Assembly (NCBI GenBank): GCA_934271465.1 | Contig: CAKQRQ010000001.1 | Span: 62,001 to 126,000, forward strand | Direction: 5' to 3' | Length of the DNA stretch: 64,000 nt | From: an uncultured Alphaproteobacteria bacterium | GTDB lineage: Bacteria > Pseudomonadota > Alphaproteobacteria > RF32 > CAG-239 | Part shown: positions 42,026-50,330 of the stretch, piece after piece | Numbering within the stretch: position 1 is the first letter of the stretch | Layout of the letters: each line of letters opens with the position of its first letter | The notes under the pieces: model-generated | Told to the model about the DNA's origin: nothing | Database searches by the model: none | The model's input: the letters and a program-made list of their open reading frames with translations, nothing else | Made by a program: the position numbers and the translations under genes

Positions 42026-42170
42026 ACCGTTTTCTCCCATGAGATTATTATTTTTTTATTATAAATAGTTTATTCCTAAATAAAATTATAATCTTTTATT
42101 TATTCACTATTTGCTTTTTTATTTTAATTGCTTTAGATTAAAGTAACTTTAAAATTTTGAAGGATTTTTG

Positions 42171-42617
42171 ATGGCTATTGCATTTTTATTGATTTTACTT
42201 GGGCTGGCTGTTTTGATTCAGCCTTTGCGCTATAATAGATTTTATTTGCTTAATGCGGCTGTTGTAACGGGCGCGGCTTATTGGACGGAAACACACTATT
42301 TCAGGATTACGCCCGAGCATATCTTATCCTACAAAACTTTTTTGATTTTTTTGGTCTTTTATATTACCTGCATCAACCTGACGACTATTTTTGCCTATGG
42401 CGTTGACAAACTTGCGGCGAGGATGAACGGTTGGCGCGTCCCTGAAAAAGACCTGCACATGCTTGAATTTTTGGGCGGTTGGATCGGGGCTTTTATTGCA
42501 CAGCACTTGTTTCATCACAAAACATCTAAAAAAAGCTTTCAGAAGATGTATCATCTGATGATTATTTTTGAAATCGCCGCGGTGACGTTTATCTTGTTCT
42601 TTTTCGGATTGATTTAG
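42171..42617 (+). CDS. DUF1294-family membrane protein
   Basis: A small inner-membrane protein with about four helices. Residues 80-130 match the DUF1294 pattern: FAYGVDKLAARMNGWRVPEK, then LHMLEFLGGWIGAF, then FHHKTSKKSFQKMY (the family's rHKt.k..F). Family members are sometimes fused to cold-shock domains; none is here. I chose the ATG at 42171 rather than the TTG three bases earlier. Its 3' end overlaps the convergent Smr gene by 29 bases. Function of the family is unknown. Confidence 0.8.
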   Translation: MAIAFLLILLGLAVLIQPLRYNRFYLLNAAVVTGAAYWTETHYFRITPEHILSYKTFLIFLVFYITCINLTTIFAYGVDKLAARMNGWRVPEKDLHMLEFLGGWIGAFIAQHLFHHKTSKKSFQKMYHLMIIFEIAAVTFILFFFGLI

Positions 42618-43158
42618 GGTCTCTTTGTCTTTTCAATAAAATGGACATGGCGCCGCTGCCGCCCTCGTCGCGACCGGCCGGACAGATACTTAAAATAAAA
42701 GGTCTGATATCGGGGCTGTTCAGCCAGGCGGGCAAAGCCTCGCGCAGCACGCCTTTGGCCTCATACCACGGCTCGTCTTCATTTTTAAGTCCTTTGCCCG
42801 TGATAATCAGCACGCGCCGACGCCCTTGAAGATAAGAGTTTTTGATAAAATCTTCCACCGCCGAAAAAGCTTCTTTTTCGGTGCGTCCGTGCAAATCCAG
42901 CGTTGCCTCAACCGGATAAGCTCCTTTTCTAAATCTTTCGGCTGTGTTTCTATCCAGATTATCGGTGTTGCCGACCTCAAGTTCCGTCCAAGATGTCGGA
43001 TTATAAACGCCTTCCATACGGATAGATGGTTCAACTTCTTTGATAATCAAGGGTTCTTGCGGCTTTTCTTCAGGACGGGCTATCGGTCTGACACCGTCCA
43101 AAGCCTCTTTCCAAGCCTCAATATCCTTTGGGGCTTTGCTCTCAGGCAGCTTTTTCAT
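42589..43158 (-). CDS. Smr-domain protein
   Basis: The 189-residue product has a disordered, proline-rich amino-terminal half and a complete Smr domain (about 85-180): ATLDLHGRTEKEAFSAVEDF (the LDLHG motif), RRVLIITGKGLKN (TGKG) and GGSGAMSILLKR. Smr domains bind or nick branched nucleic acids or RNA. This is the smrA-like gene that follows mltA in alphaproteobacteria. It overlaps the preceding membrane-protein gene by 17 bases and is the last gene of the tim44-mltA cassette. Confidence 0.87.
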   Translation of the reverse strand: MKKLPESKAPKDIEAWKEALDGVRPIARPEEKPQEPLIIKEVEPSIRMEGVYNPTSWTELEVGNTDNLDRNTAERFRKGAYPVEATLDLHGRTEKEAFSAVEDFIKNSYLQGRRRVLIITGKGLKNEDEPWYEAKGVLREALPAWLNSPDIRPFILSICPAGRDEGGSGAMSILLKRQRDPKSIRKRTR

Positions 43159-43636
43159 TTTCAGTCTCGGCCGAGGATTCGCTTTTTTCTGTCATCAAAT
43201 CTGAAAAATGCAGCACGACAAAATCTTTCCAGTTGCCTTCGGGCGCCAAACAGCCATGTTTTTTATCATCGGCTTTGATTAAAACAATTCCACCGAAAGA
43301 CCACAAATCGCAACAAGACGCATAATCTCTGATTAACATTTCTTTGGCGCGTTCCCAAAGCCTTTGCTCCATTTTTTTCTTCACAAAATTTGATGAGAGC
43401 ATAATACCTGCAATCATCACAACCAATCCCCACAAGATGCCCACAAGCCAAATAATCAAAAGCCCCAGCAAAACAGGACACAATATCGGCAGCAAAACTT
43501 CCCACGGATTATAAACCGGCGACCCCGGCACATTGATTTTTGAATTAATCAGGCAAATATGAACTTTGTCCTCGGCAATGGCTTTTTGCAACGCTTTAAA
43601 AACCAAAGAATCAGCCTTATTCATTCGTTTTGTCAT
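43142..43636 (-). CDS. Membrane protein of unknown function between mltA and the Smr gene
   Basis: A 164-residue protein with two hydrophobic helices in tandem (VLLPILCPVLLGLLIIWLVG, then ILWGLVVMIAGIML) near residues 45-80, preceded by a short basic cytosolic part and followed by a soluble domain ending in an acidic tail (SESSAETENEKAA). I recognise no family. It overlaps mltA by 20 bases and the Smr gene by 17, so it is translationally coupled to both. An extra gene at this place in the cassette is unusual. Confidence 0.65.
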   Translation of the reverse strand: MTKRMNKADSLVFKALQKAIAEDKVHICLINSKINVPGSPVYNPWEVLLPILCPVLLGLLIIWLVGILWGLVVMIAGIMLSSNFVKKKMEQRLWERAKEMLIRDYASCCDLWSFGGIVLIKADDKKHGCLAPEGNWKDFVVLHFSDLMTEKSESSAETENEKAA

Positions 43637-44777
43637 TTGTTGTCTCCGCTTTGTTCGGGATTAAAACATAGTATTTTCCGGCGGCATTCATTTTGCCGGC
43701 CTCTTCCAAGACTTCGTCTCCGCCGGAGCCATAGAAGAAATCGCCGCGCACTGCCCCTTTGATGGCGCTTCCGATATCCTGTGCGACTACAAGCCTGTCA
43801 AGCGGTGCTCCGTTCGGATAGGTTGTCTCAAGCCACAAAAGCGCGCCTAAAGGCACAAAAGATTTGTCCACCGCCAAAGAGCGTTTGGCCGTCAGAGGCA
43901 CGCCCTGCGCTCCGACAGGCCCTTCAGGATTACCCAAACGATGGAAAATATAGCGCTGATTTTCGTTCATATTTTCCGCGGCCAACCCCGGATTGTCTTT
44001 GAGCCATTTTTTGATGCTGCCCATAGAGGCTTTGCCCGCCTCGACAAGCCCCTTACTCAACAGAATCGAACCGATTCCCCGAAACGGCCGGCCGTTGCTT
44101 TGGGCAAAGGCAATGCGAATCCGTTCGCCGTCCTTCAACTTGGCCACGGCGGAACCTTGAATCTGCATCACATAAATATCAACATCGCTGTCGCCCCAGA
44201 GAATAACCGGCGCACTGGCGCCGTTTTGAGCAATCTCGGCGCGGGTATCATAGGGCACAAGCTTGCCATCTTTGACTTTTCCGACAAGTCTGCGGGCAGG
44301 CAGCGTTTCATCAAAATCTTTCAAATCAATTTCAACCAAATCATACGGCGTGCCGTAAACGGGATACTTATAGGTCTCGTCTCGGGTATAAGAGGCATTG
44401 ATTTCGGCCTCGTAATAAGCCGTAAATTTTCCAGCACTTTCGCCTTTATAAGTTACCAAATAAGGCGTAAAATTGTCTTTTACAAAATTTCTGAATCCGG
44501 ACGGCATTATTTTTTCGGCTTTTTGACAGGTCTTCAGATAATCCGCCCTGTTGATTTTGATTTCGGCGGCTGGACTTAAAAATTCGCCATTTGTTTTGGC
44601 TAGGGCGGCACAGCTTTTCATAAATGCGCTATAAGCCTGAAGCATATCATCAGACTCAAAAGCCTCCAACTTGTCAAACGAGGTTTGCTTAAGCGCCAAA
44701 TCGGGCTGTTCGGCCTCTTTGGAACAGGCAAACACCCCAAATAAAGCAATCATTAATATCAGGCGTCTCAACATCAT
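43617..44777 (-). CDS. mltA: Membrane-bound lytic murein transglycosylase A
   Basis: MltA cleaves the glycan strand of peptidoglycan with 1,6-anhydro product formation. The 386-residue product is a lipoprotein (lipobox VFAC near residue 18). It shows the MltA domain (FTAYYEAEINASYTRD, VYVMQIQGSAVAKLKDGERI-like strand, IRIAFAQSNGRPFRGIG) and the carboxy-terminal 3D domain with the catalytic aspartate in VVAQDIGSAIKGAVRGDFFY. Length is normal. It overlaps the Tim44-like gene by 4 bases. Confidence 0.93.
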   Translation of the reverse strand: MMLRRLILMIALFGVFACSKEAEQPDLALKQTSFDKLEAFESDDMLQAYSAFMKSCAALAKTNGEFLSPAAEIKINRADYLKTCQKAEKIMPSGFRNFVKDNFTPYLVTYKGESAGKFTAYYEAEINASYTRDETYKYPVYGTPYDLVEIDLKDFDETLPARRLVGKVKDGKLVPYDTRAEIAQNGASAPVILWGDSDVDIYVMQIQGSAVAKLKDGERIRIAFAQSNGRPFRGIGSILLSKGLVEAGKASMGSIKKWLKDNPGLAAENMNENQRYIFHRLGNPEGPVGAQGVPLTAKRSLAVDKSFVPLGALLWLETTYPNGAPLDRLVVAQDIGSAIKGAVRGDFFYGSGGDEVLEEAGKMNAAGKYYVLIPNKAETTNDKTNE

Positions 44778-45439
44778 TTTTTGGTCGATATCAAAGTCCA
44801 GTTCAAGCTTTTGGAATCCAGCGCGCGTTCAAATGTCCATACATCGGTAATATTTTGAATATAATTCTCATCGCCCTCGATAACCTGTCCGTCTTTGTCC
44901 CGCAAAACATTGACCTGTTCGGACACAAATTCGACGCTCAAAATCGCTTTGTTTTTGGAATCGATTTTGGCTTTGATGATGTCGGCCTTGTCAAAGCAGA
45001 TAAAATCCGTTTCGGCTGTTACACCGTCGGCCTCGCGCTGTTTGATAACCTCTTTCATCTTTTTGCAAATGGCAGGACTGACCAACATTTCAAGCGTTTC
45101 ACAATCGTGTTTGTTAAATGCATCGGTAATGACCTGAAACGCCTTTTTGGCGCCGGACAAAAAAGCCTCTTTTGTAAAATTGGGGATTTTGACCAAAACG
45201 GCGTCAATCTCATTCAGGGGTTCCTGATTGAGCGGCACAAGCGTTTCGGCCTCTTTGGCAGCTTGTTTAAACTCTTTTTCGGCCTCAGATTTTAACAAAG
45301 AATAGAGCTTTTCGGCGCCTTCTTTGCTCAGCTTGACTTTTTTGACGCCGCCTTCGGGACGCGTGCCCAATGCCCGCCACAGACGCTGAAAAATCAGCGC
45401 AACCACAACCAGCAAAACAATTATATCCAAATTCATCAT
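44774..45439 (-). CDS. Tim44-like domain protein
   Basis: The 221-residue product has one amino-terminal membrane anchor (LDIIVLLVVVALIFQRLW) and a carboxy-terminal Tim44-like domain (FLSGAKKAFQVITDAFNKHD, then ILSVEFVSEQVNVLRDKDG, then TDVWTFERALDSKSLNWTLI). In bacteria this family (TimA) is an inner-membrane protein of unclear role, related by fold to mitochondrial Tim44. It is the first gene of the minus-strand cassette and is divergent from secB, an arrangement typical of alphaproteobacteria. Confidence 0.88.
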   Translation of the reverse strand: MMNLDIIVLLVVVALIFQRLWRALGTRPEGGVKKVKLSKEGAEKLYSLLKSEAEKEFKQAAKEAETLVPLNQEPLNEIDAVLVKIPNFTKEAFLSGAKKAFQVITDAFNKHDCETLEMLVSPAICKKMKEVIKQREADGVTAETDFICFDKADIIKAKIDSKNKAILSVEFVSEQVNVLRDKDGQVIEGDENYIQNITDVWTFERALDSKSLNWTLISTKK

Positions 45440-45574
45440 TTTTATCCTCTTTTTATCACTTGTTACAATATAGCTTTGCTCAAAACTTTTATCAACACTT
45501 TATTATCATTTGACCTAAACAAATTTTGTGTGTAAGAATAAATAAAATTAAATTTCAAACAGGAGAGCTTGATT

Positions 45575-46015
45575 ATGCAAGAACAAAAACCCGCTATTTT
45601 AATTCAGAGCCAATATATTAAAGACTTGTCTATGGAAATTCCTCATGCGCCGCAAATCTTTTCCAAACTGCGGGGTAAAAATCCGAATGTTAATGTTTCG
45701 CTGGATATTAACACTGAAAAATTGGACGACCATGTTTTTAATGTGATGATGAATATTACTATTAACGGCGATGTTGAAAAAGAAAAAGCCTTTATTTTGG
45801 AATTGACTTATGCGGCCGTGGTAACGGTTAATGTTCCTGCCGAGCATGAAGAACCCGTTTTGATGGTAGAGATTCCGCATATGATTTATCCCTATGCGCG
45901 CGAGATTGTTTCAACAACTCTGGGGCAAGCAGGCCTACCGCCGATGCTGTTGAATCCGATTGATTTTATGGGTATGTATCAGGCAAAAAAACAAGCTCCG
46001 GCCAACAAACAATAA
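45575..46015 (+). CDS. secB: Protein-export chaperone SecB
   Basis: SecB keeps precursors unfolded for the SecA translocase. The product (about 146 residues) has the family motifs: ILIQSQYIKDLSMEIPHAPQ, VNVSLDINTEKLDDH, ILELTYAAVVTV, VEIPHMIYPYAREIVSTT and GLPPMLLNPIDFMGMYQ. Length is normal, and the tail is short and basic. The ATG at 45575 has AGGAG at a spacing of 9 bases; a TTG six bases earlier is less likely. Divergent from the Tim44-like gene. Confidence 0.96.
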   Translation: MQEQKPAILIQSQYIKDLSMEIPHAPQIFSKLRGKNPNVNVSLDINTEKLDDHVFNVMMNITINGDVEKEKAFILELTYAAVVTVNVPAEHEEPVLMVEIPHMIYPYAREIVSTTLGQAGLPPMLLNPIDFMGMYQAKKQAPANKQ

Positions 46016-46025
46016 TCTACTTATC

Positions 46026-46061
46026 AAAAAAGCCTCAGGTCTTTGAACTTGAGGCTTTTTG
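46026..46061 (+). terminator. Bidirectional terminator between secB and the giant gene A
   Basis: AAAAAAGCCTCA ... TGAGGCTTTTT forms a strong stem with A and T tracts on either side. The plus strand ends secB; the minus strand ends the gene at 46071-50048. Confidence 0.8.
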
Positions 46062-46070
46062 TTTTTAGAC

Positions 46071-49000
46071 TTATCTGCCGCCGTTATTTTTGAATCTTCC
46101 GATAAATCCTTTTTTTGGTGTCTCCGGTTTATTGCCGATGTCTGGCACTTTGAAAGGATTCTTGGCGATTTCTTCCGGTGTCTTACCAACATTGGCGGCT
46201 TTTTCAAATACAGCATCATTACCAAATTCTTGGCTGCAATATCCGTCTTTTGTCAAAACATATTTTCCTTCTTTGGTCCTTATGAATTCACAACCATTTT
46301 CTTTAGCATAATTATTTAAATCCCTTAGATGGTTACCATAGAGTTCTTCTTGAGATTCGCTGGTTACGAAAGGTCTTCCTGCAACCACATCCTTTGCAAC
46401 AACACGACGTCCGCCCATTCTTGTTACAAAATTCTCCGCTTTAGTATAATCTGTTTGCATTTGATCATAAGCGGCCCGATGTTCAGGGTTCATTTTTGCA
46501 TACATTTTATACATATCTGATTGCGTCATGTGATACTCTACTTTTATATTTCCCTCTTTATCCGTTGTTCGTTCAATACCCCACGGGTTTTTAGAGACGC
46601 TTGCGCCTTCAGGCAATTGTGCTGCTTCGGCGGTATTTTCAACAGGCTTTTCTGCCACAGGAGCTTCAGCAGCTTTATTTTCAATCGGCAATTCCATTCC
46701 TTTGGCTTCAGCATTGACTGGCGCATTTTCGTTTAACTTTGCCAAACCTTCATATTCTTCTTTAGGCAATCCCATTACTGGAGCAGATTCAGCCGGATGA
46801 ACCTCAACTTTTTGCCATGGCTTGGCTAATTCTTCGGCAATTTTGTTATTGTCGATACCCTGTTCTTTGACTTTAGCAGCTGCCTTAGCTATTGCTTCTT
46901 CACTGAAGTTACTGTTGGATGCCAAACCTTCATATTCTTCTTTAGGCAATCCCATTACCGGAGCAGATTCAGCCGGATGAACCTCAACTTTTTGCCAGGG
47001 CTTAGCCAATTCTTCGGCAATTTTATTATTGTCGATACCCAGCTCTTTGACTTTAGCTGCAGCCTTAGCTATTGCTTCTTCACTGAAGTTACTGTTGGAT
47101 GCCAAACCTTCATATTCTTCTTTAGGCAATCCCATTGCTGGAGCAGATTCAGCCGGATGAACCTCAACTTTTTGCCAGGGCTTAGCCAATTCTTCGGCAA
47201 TTTTATCATTGTCGATACCCTGTTCTTTGACTTGAGCTGCAGCCTTTTCCGCTGCTGCGGCTTTTTCAGCTTCCATCTTCATTAATGCTTTCTGAGCATC
47301 CTTTATCCAATCCGATTGGAAAGCCTGTTTTTCTTCCGCGGTCAATTCCGAAAATTTCTTTCCGTCATAAGAAGGATATTCACCGTTTTCTCCAACATTT
47401 GGAGCCGATACGGTTCCGTTCTTTTTTTCCAAATCTTCCATCAAGCCATTGATAACATTTTCGGCTTTTGTCTTAATTGCGGGTGGAATTTCCGGCTCAC
47501 GCGCGGCCATAGATTTCAAAGCGCTCTCTTTCAAAGAATTATACCGCTCTTGAGCCTCTTGGAAAGTTTTGCCGAATTCTTGACTATTAGAAGAGCCAAC
47601 TTTTTCGGCTGCAGCCTGCTGTCTTTCAAAGGCAGCTTTGCTATAGTTTGAAAAGCTGCTTTGAGCTTTTTCTCTTGCCGCCGCAAAAGAAGATGTTCTT
47701 CTGTCATCATCTCCGTAAAACTCATTTGGCCCCGGTTCCGATGCCGCTGCATCTTCCGGCATTCCGGCCATCCGGTGGCCTGCTTCCGCATAGCTGTTTT
47801 CTGAGATATTGCCTTCAAAAACCGGCCCATTTTTGCCATACAGTTCTTCATAAGAGGCGTTCACAGGCTCCGGAACAAATTCCTGCTCGGGCTCCGGCAT
47901 TTGGATACCATATTCGGTAACAATCGGCTTTGGCTCGACTACAGGTTCGGCTGTTCCTCTCAACTGTGCCAAATAATCTGCTTTGCTTGCCACTTTAGGC
48001 AGTTCATGTTCAAATTTAACCGGTTTCACTATATCATCCAGTTTTCCATACATCCGCCCTCTCAAGGACGAAATTTTTTCAGTAATATTTTGCTGGACAA
48101 CCGTTTTTTCAACCGTAGCGGCGGCTCTGGCATGCGGCATTTCAACCGCCTGCTGCGGTGCGGGTTGAGCCATCTCGGCGGCATGTTGCGGTGCTGGTTG
48201 ATCAACAGATGCCTCAACACGCGTATTGATTGCCGCTGTTTCTTTTTGAATATTCGCCACATCCGCTTGAGTTTCCTGAGGCAAATTTTGCATTTGCCCG
48301 CTGAATTTAATTATATCTGTTGTCAGGGCTGATACCGCAACTGCACTTAACGCTATTGCATCGCCTTTGACATAACCTTTGGCTGTTTGGAGTGCCTTAA
48401 CTGTTGCAACCGTGCGGGCTTTTTTGGCCTCACGCTGCGCTTTGCTCAACATTTTGATACTACTCAACAATGATGCCATTTTGCCGCCGGCCATTGTTCC
48501 CTGACGCGCAACCGTTCCTTGGAGTGTTCCTCTTAAACCGCCAACACCAAGACCGAATGTTGCGGCACCGACAGCAATGCCACCGGCTGTTTTAATCCAC
48601 GCCCGTTTCATAAAGTCTTTTTCGGCGTATTTTTCGGTGCGGGCTCGTTTCCAGTTTTCTTTGAGGTATTTGAGTCTGTTCCCCAAACCCTTGACGCCTT
48701 TTTCATACATTTCTCTGTTGAGCGTATCATAAACCGGCATTACAAAGGCATTGGCCGCCGTTGCGCCGGCATATATTGCCGCTCCGGCTGCAACCAACGG
48801 CGCTGATCCTGCCATCAGAGCTGCAGATCCGCCAAAAGCTAACGCATTGGCTGCGACTTTCTTCCAGCCTCCTTTTTTAGTCATATTTTCGACAACCGCC
48901 GACACAAGTTTTTTACTCTTTTTCAAGAAGGATAATTTTTCTTCTTTAACTCTTTTGAGATTGAGCTGCTTACTGACTTCTTTTGTTTCTTTTTCAAGAT

Positions 49001-50048
49001 CCATAGAGTCCATTCTGACGGCAAAGGGGTTGATTTTTGCCTGTCCGTCCATAATTTTTCCGATAGCGCCGGCAATATCAGCCTGCGAATCGCCCTTATA
49101 GGAGACTTTGCCCGTTTGTTTGTCCACAACAATATCTTTGGCCAAAACGCCCGTTTCTTCATTACTCGCCAACCCGGCCAAAACCGCGCTGCGCTCAAAT
49201 TGCTGTGCAATGCGCTGTTTGTAAGCGGCCGAAATCTCCTCGGTTGTGCCGTATCTTTGCAAAAAGTCTTTTTCTTTGAGGATATTTTGAGCGGCGCGCT
49301 GTCCGGCATTGGCCAACAGCTGCTCATTATACATCTTGGTCAGGCGCGCTTGTTCGTCGGCGCTTGTTCCCTCGGGGAATTCATATTGAATTTTGCTTGC
49401 AAGTTCAACACAGCCCTCATACAGCGGCGACAAATTGCCTTTTTTGTCATACACATCAAAGCTGTCTAAAACTGAAGTCTCTAAGGCCTTATCATTCTGC
49501 GCGGCATTTTCAAAACCGGCATGCTGCATCAAACGTCCGTAAATAATCTCTTTATCTTCCGCCGAAAGGCTGTAAGTCCCCAGCGCTAAACCTTTTCGAA
49601 TTTCATCGGCTTCTTTTTCCGTCGCCGCAAGAGAGGCCTCAAAAATGTTTTCTTTTACTTTTTCGTCGGTCGTTTCTTTGGCAATCATCTGCTGAATATC
49701 GGCGGATTCGTTTCGTCCGAGCTTTTGGGAGACAAGAGAAAGTGTTTTGAGTTGGAGAACTTCATTGGGCGCTAAGGCATCAAACTCGTCATAGCTTCTT
49801 TTAATTTTGTCCAGACGACTGTCTAAAACGCTTGAAAAATGGTCGGTATAAACTTCGGAATTGTCTGGAGAATTGTCTTTGATATGGGAAACGCCGGCCA
49901 GCATATCGTTGTCGCTAACTTCGGCATATTGATTTTTGGTATCGATTTCTTTTAATTTGATGTCAATAATTTGAGCTATTTTTCGCTGCAGCTCATCAGC
50001 ATTTTTCTGCCCAGAGGCCTTATCGTATAAGGCTCTCAGCGTTGCCAA
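46071..50048 (-). CDS. Giant membrane-inserting protein A of unknown family (start interrupted by a poly-C tract)
   Basis: The intact frame encodes 1,325 residues. Residues about 1-380 are charged and helical. Residues about 390-590 hold three glycine/alanine-rich stretches able to enter a membrane (ALAFGGSAALMAGSAPLVAA, AGGIAVGAATFGLGVGGLRG, DAIALSAVAVSALTTDII). The rest is low-complexity, rich in Pro, Glu and Ala, with three copies of a 60-residue repeat, and ends KKGFIGRFKNNGGR. There is no signal peptide. This frame has only a TTG at 50048. The natural start is probably the ATG at 50118, whose frame joins this one if the C tract has 10 instead of 11 bases. The C-terminal domain resembles that of the next gene. 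I recognise no family. Confidence 0.75.
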   Translation of the reverse strand: MATLRALYDKASGQKNADELQRKIAQIIDIKLKEIDTKNQYAEVSDNDMLAGVSHIKDNSPDNSEVYTDHFSSVLDSRLDKIKRSYDEFDALAPNEVLQLKTLSLVSQKLGRNESADIQQMIAKETTDEKVKENIFEASLAATEKEADEIRKGLALGTYSLSAEDKEIIYGRLMQHAGFENAAQNDKALETSVLDSFDVYDKKGNLSPLYEGCVELASKIQYEFPEGTSADEQARLTKMYNEQLLANAGQRAAQNILKEKDFLQRYGTTEEISAAYKQRIAQQFERSAVLAGLASNEETGVLAKDIVVDKQTGKVSYKGDSQADIAGAIGKIMDGQAKINPFAVRMDSMDLEKETKEVSKQLNLKRVKEEKLSFLKKSKKLVSAVVENMTKKGGWKKVAANALAFGGSAALMAGSAPLVAAGAAIYAGATAANAFVMPVYDTLNREMYEKGVKGLGNRLKYLKENWKRARTEKYAEKDFMKRAWIKTAGGIAVGAATFGLGVGGLRGTLQGTVARQGTMAGGKMASLLSSIKMLSKAQREAKKARTVATVKALQTAKGYVKGDAIALSAVAVSALTTDIIKFSGQMQNLPQETQADVANIQKETAAINTRVEASVDQPAPQHAAEMAQPAPQQAVEMPHARAAATVEKTVVQQNITEKISSLRGRMYGKLDDIVKPVKFEHELPKVASKADYLAQLRGTAEPVVEPKPIVTEYGIQMPEPEQEFVPEPVNASYEELYGKNGPVFEGNISENSYAEAGHRMAGMPEDAAASEPGPNEFYGDDDRRTSSFAAAREKAQSSFSNYSKAAFERQQAAAEKVGSSNSQEFGKTFQEAQERYNSLKESALKSMAAREPEIPPAIKTKAENVINGLMEDLEKKNGTVSAPNVGENGEYPSYDGKKFSELTAEEKQAFQSDWIKDAQKALMKMEAEKAAAAEKAAAQVKEQGIDNDKIAEELAKPWQKVEVHPAESAPAMGLPKEEYEGLASNSNFSEEAIAKAAAKVKELGIDNNKIAEELAKPWQKVEVHPAESAPVMGLPKEEYEGLASNSNFSEEAIAKAAAKVKEQGIDNNKIAEELAKPWQKVEVHPAESAPVMGLPKEEYEGLAKLNENAPVNAEAKGMELPIENKAAEAPVAEKPVENTAEAAQLPEGASVSKNPWGIERTTDKEGNIKVEYHMTQSDMYKMYAKMNPEHRAAYDQMQTDYTKAENFVTRMGGRRVVAKDVVAGRPFVTSESQEELYGNHLRDLNNYAKENGCEFIRTKEGKYVLTKDGYCSQEFGNDAVFEKAANVGKTPEEIAKNPFKVPDIGNKPETPKKGFIGRFKNNGGR
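46741..47240 (-). repeat. Coding tandem repeat, 180-bp period, nearly three copies
   Basis: The blocks starting at 46741, 46921 and 47101 are almost identical for 60 bases and stay similar through each period of exactly 180 bases. Each encodes 60 residues including NKIAEELAKPWQKVEVHPAE and MGLPKEEYEGLA. The third copy is incomplete. Low divergence suggests recent expansion or homogenisation. Confidence 0.9.
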
Positions 50049-50118
50049 TGGGGGGGGGGGTAGAGCCGCCGTTCAACCAACTGTCATCAATCAAATTGTC
50101 ATTCCAATAATTACTCAT
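50016..50118 (-). pseudogene. Out-of-frame true start of giant protein A
   Basis: The ATG at 50118 opens a peptide MSNYWNDNLIDDSWLNGGST-PPP, then reads IGNAESLIR and stops as the sequence stands. GAGAA lies upstream of the ATG, a better start than anything in the main frame. With one C fewer in the tract the frame passes directly into LATLRALYDKASG of the 1,325-residue protein. It is either a switched-off phase-variable gene or a homopolymer error in the sequence. Confidence 0.7.
50050..50060. repeat. Homopolymer tract of 11 G (poly-C on the coding strand)
   Basis: Eleven consecutive G on the plus strand, inside the first 25 codons of giant protein A. Tracts of 10 or 13 would give full-length protein; 11 gives a truncated peptide of 32 residues. 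It was the only G/C homopolymer of this length I noticed while reading the window. Confidence 0.95.
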
Positions 50119-50270
50119 AACCGTTCTCCTTGTCAGAATTAAGTTTTTATATTTTTTAGTATATCCTATTTTTGTATCGATCGCAACTGTTTTGTCAAAT
50201 TTTTTAATAAAACAGGATTCGTTTTTGATTTTTCTCAACTATATCATCAAAAGGTTAAGAAAATGTGAGG

Positions 50271-50305
50271 ACAAAAAAACTCCGGCTCTTTCGATAACCG
50301 GAGTT
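50271..50305 (-). terminator. Terminator after giant gene B
   Basis: AACTCCGG ... CCGGAGTT with a 12-base loop. On the minus strand it is followed by seven T. It begins about 25 bases past the stop of the gene at 50331, so genes A and B are probably separate transcripts. Confidence 0.75.
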
Positions 50306-50330
50306 CTTTATTTTTTACGAAAGCTAAGGC

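Noticed and set aside
46741..47240. Regular 180-bp repeats considered as a CRISPR array
   Set aside because: The repeats are in frame inside a long coding sequence, with no unique spacers and no palindromic 25-40-base units.
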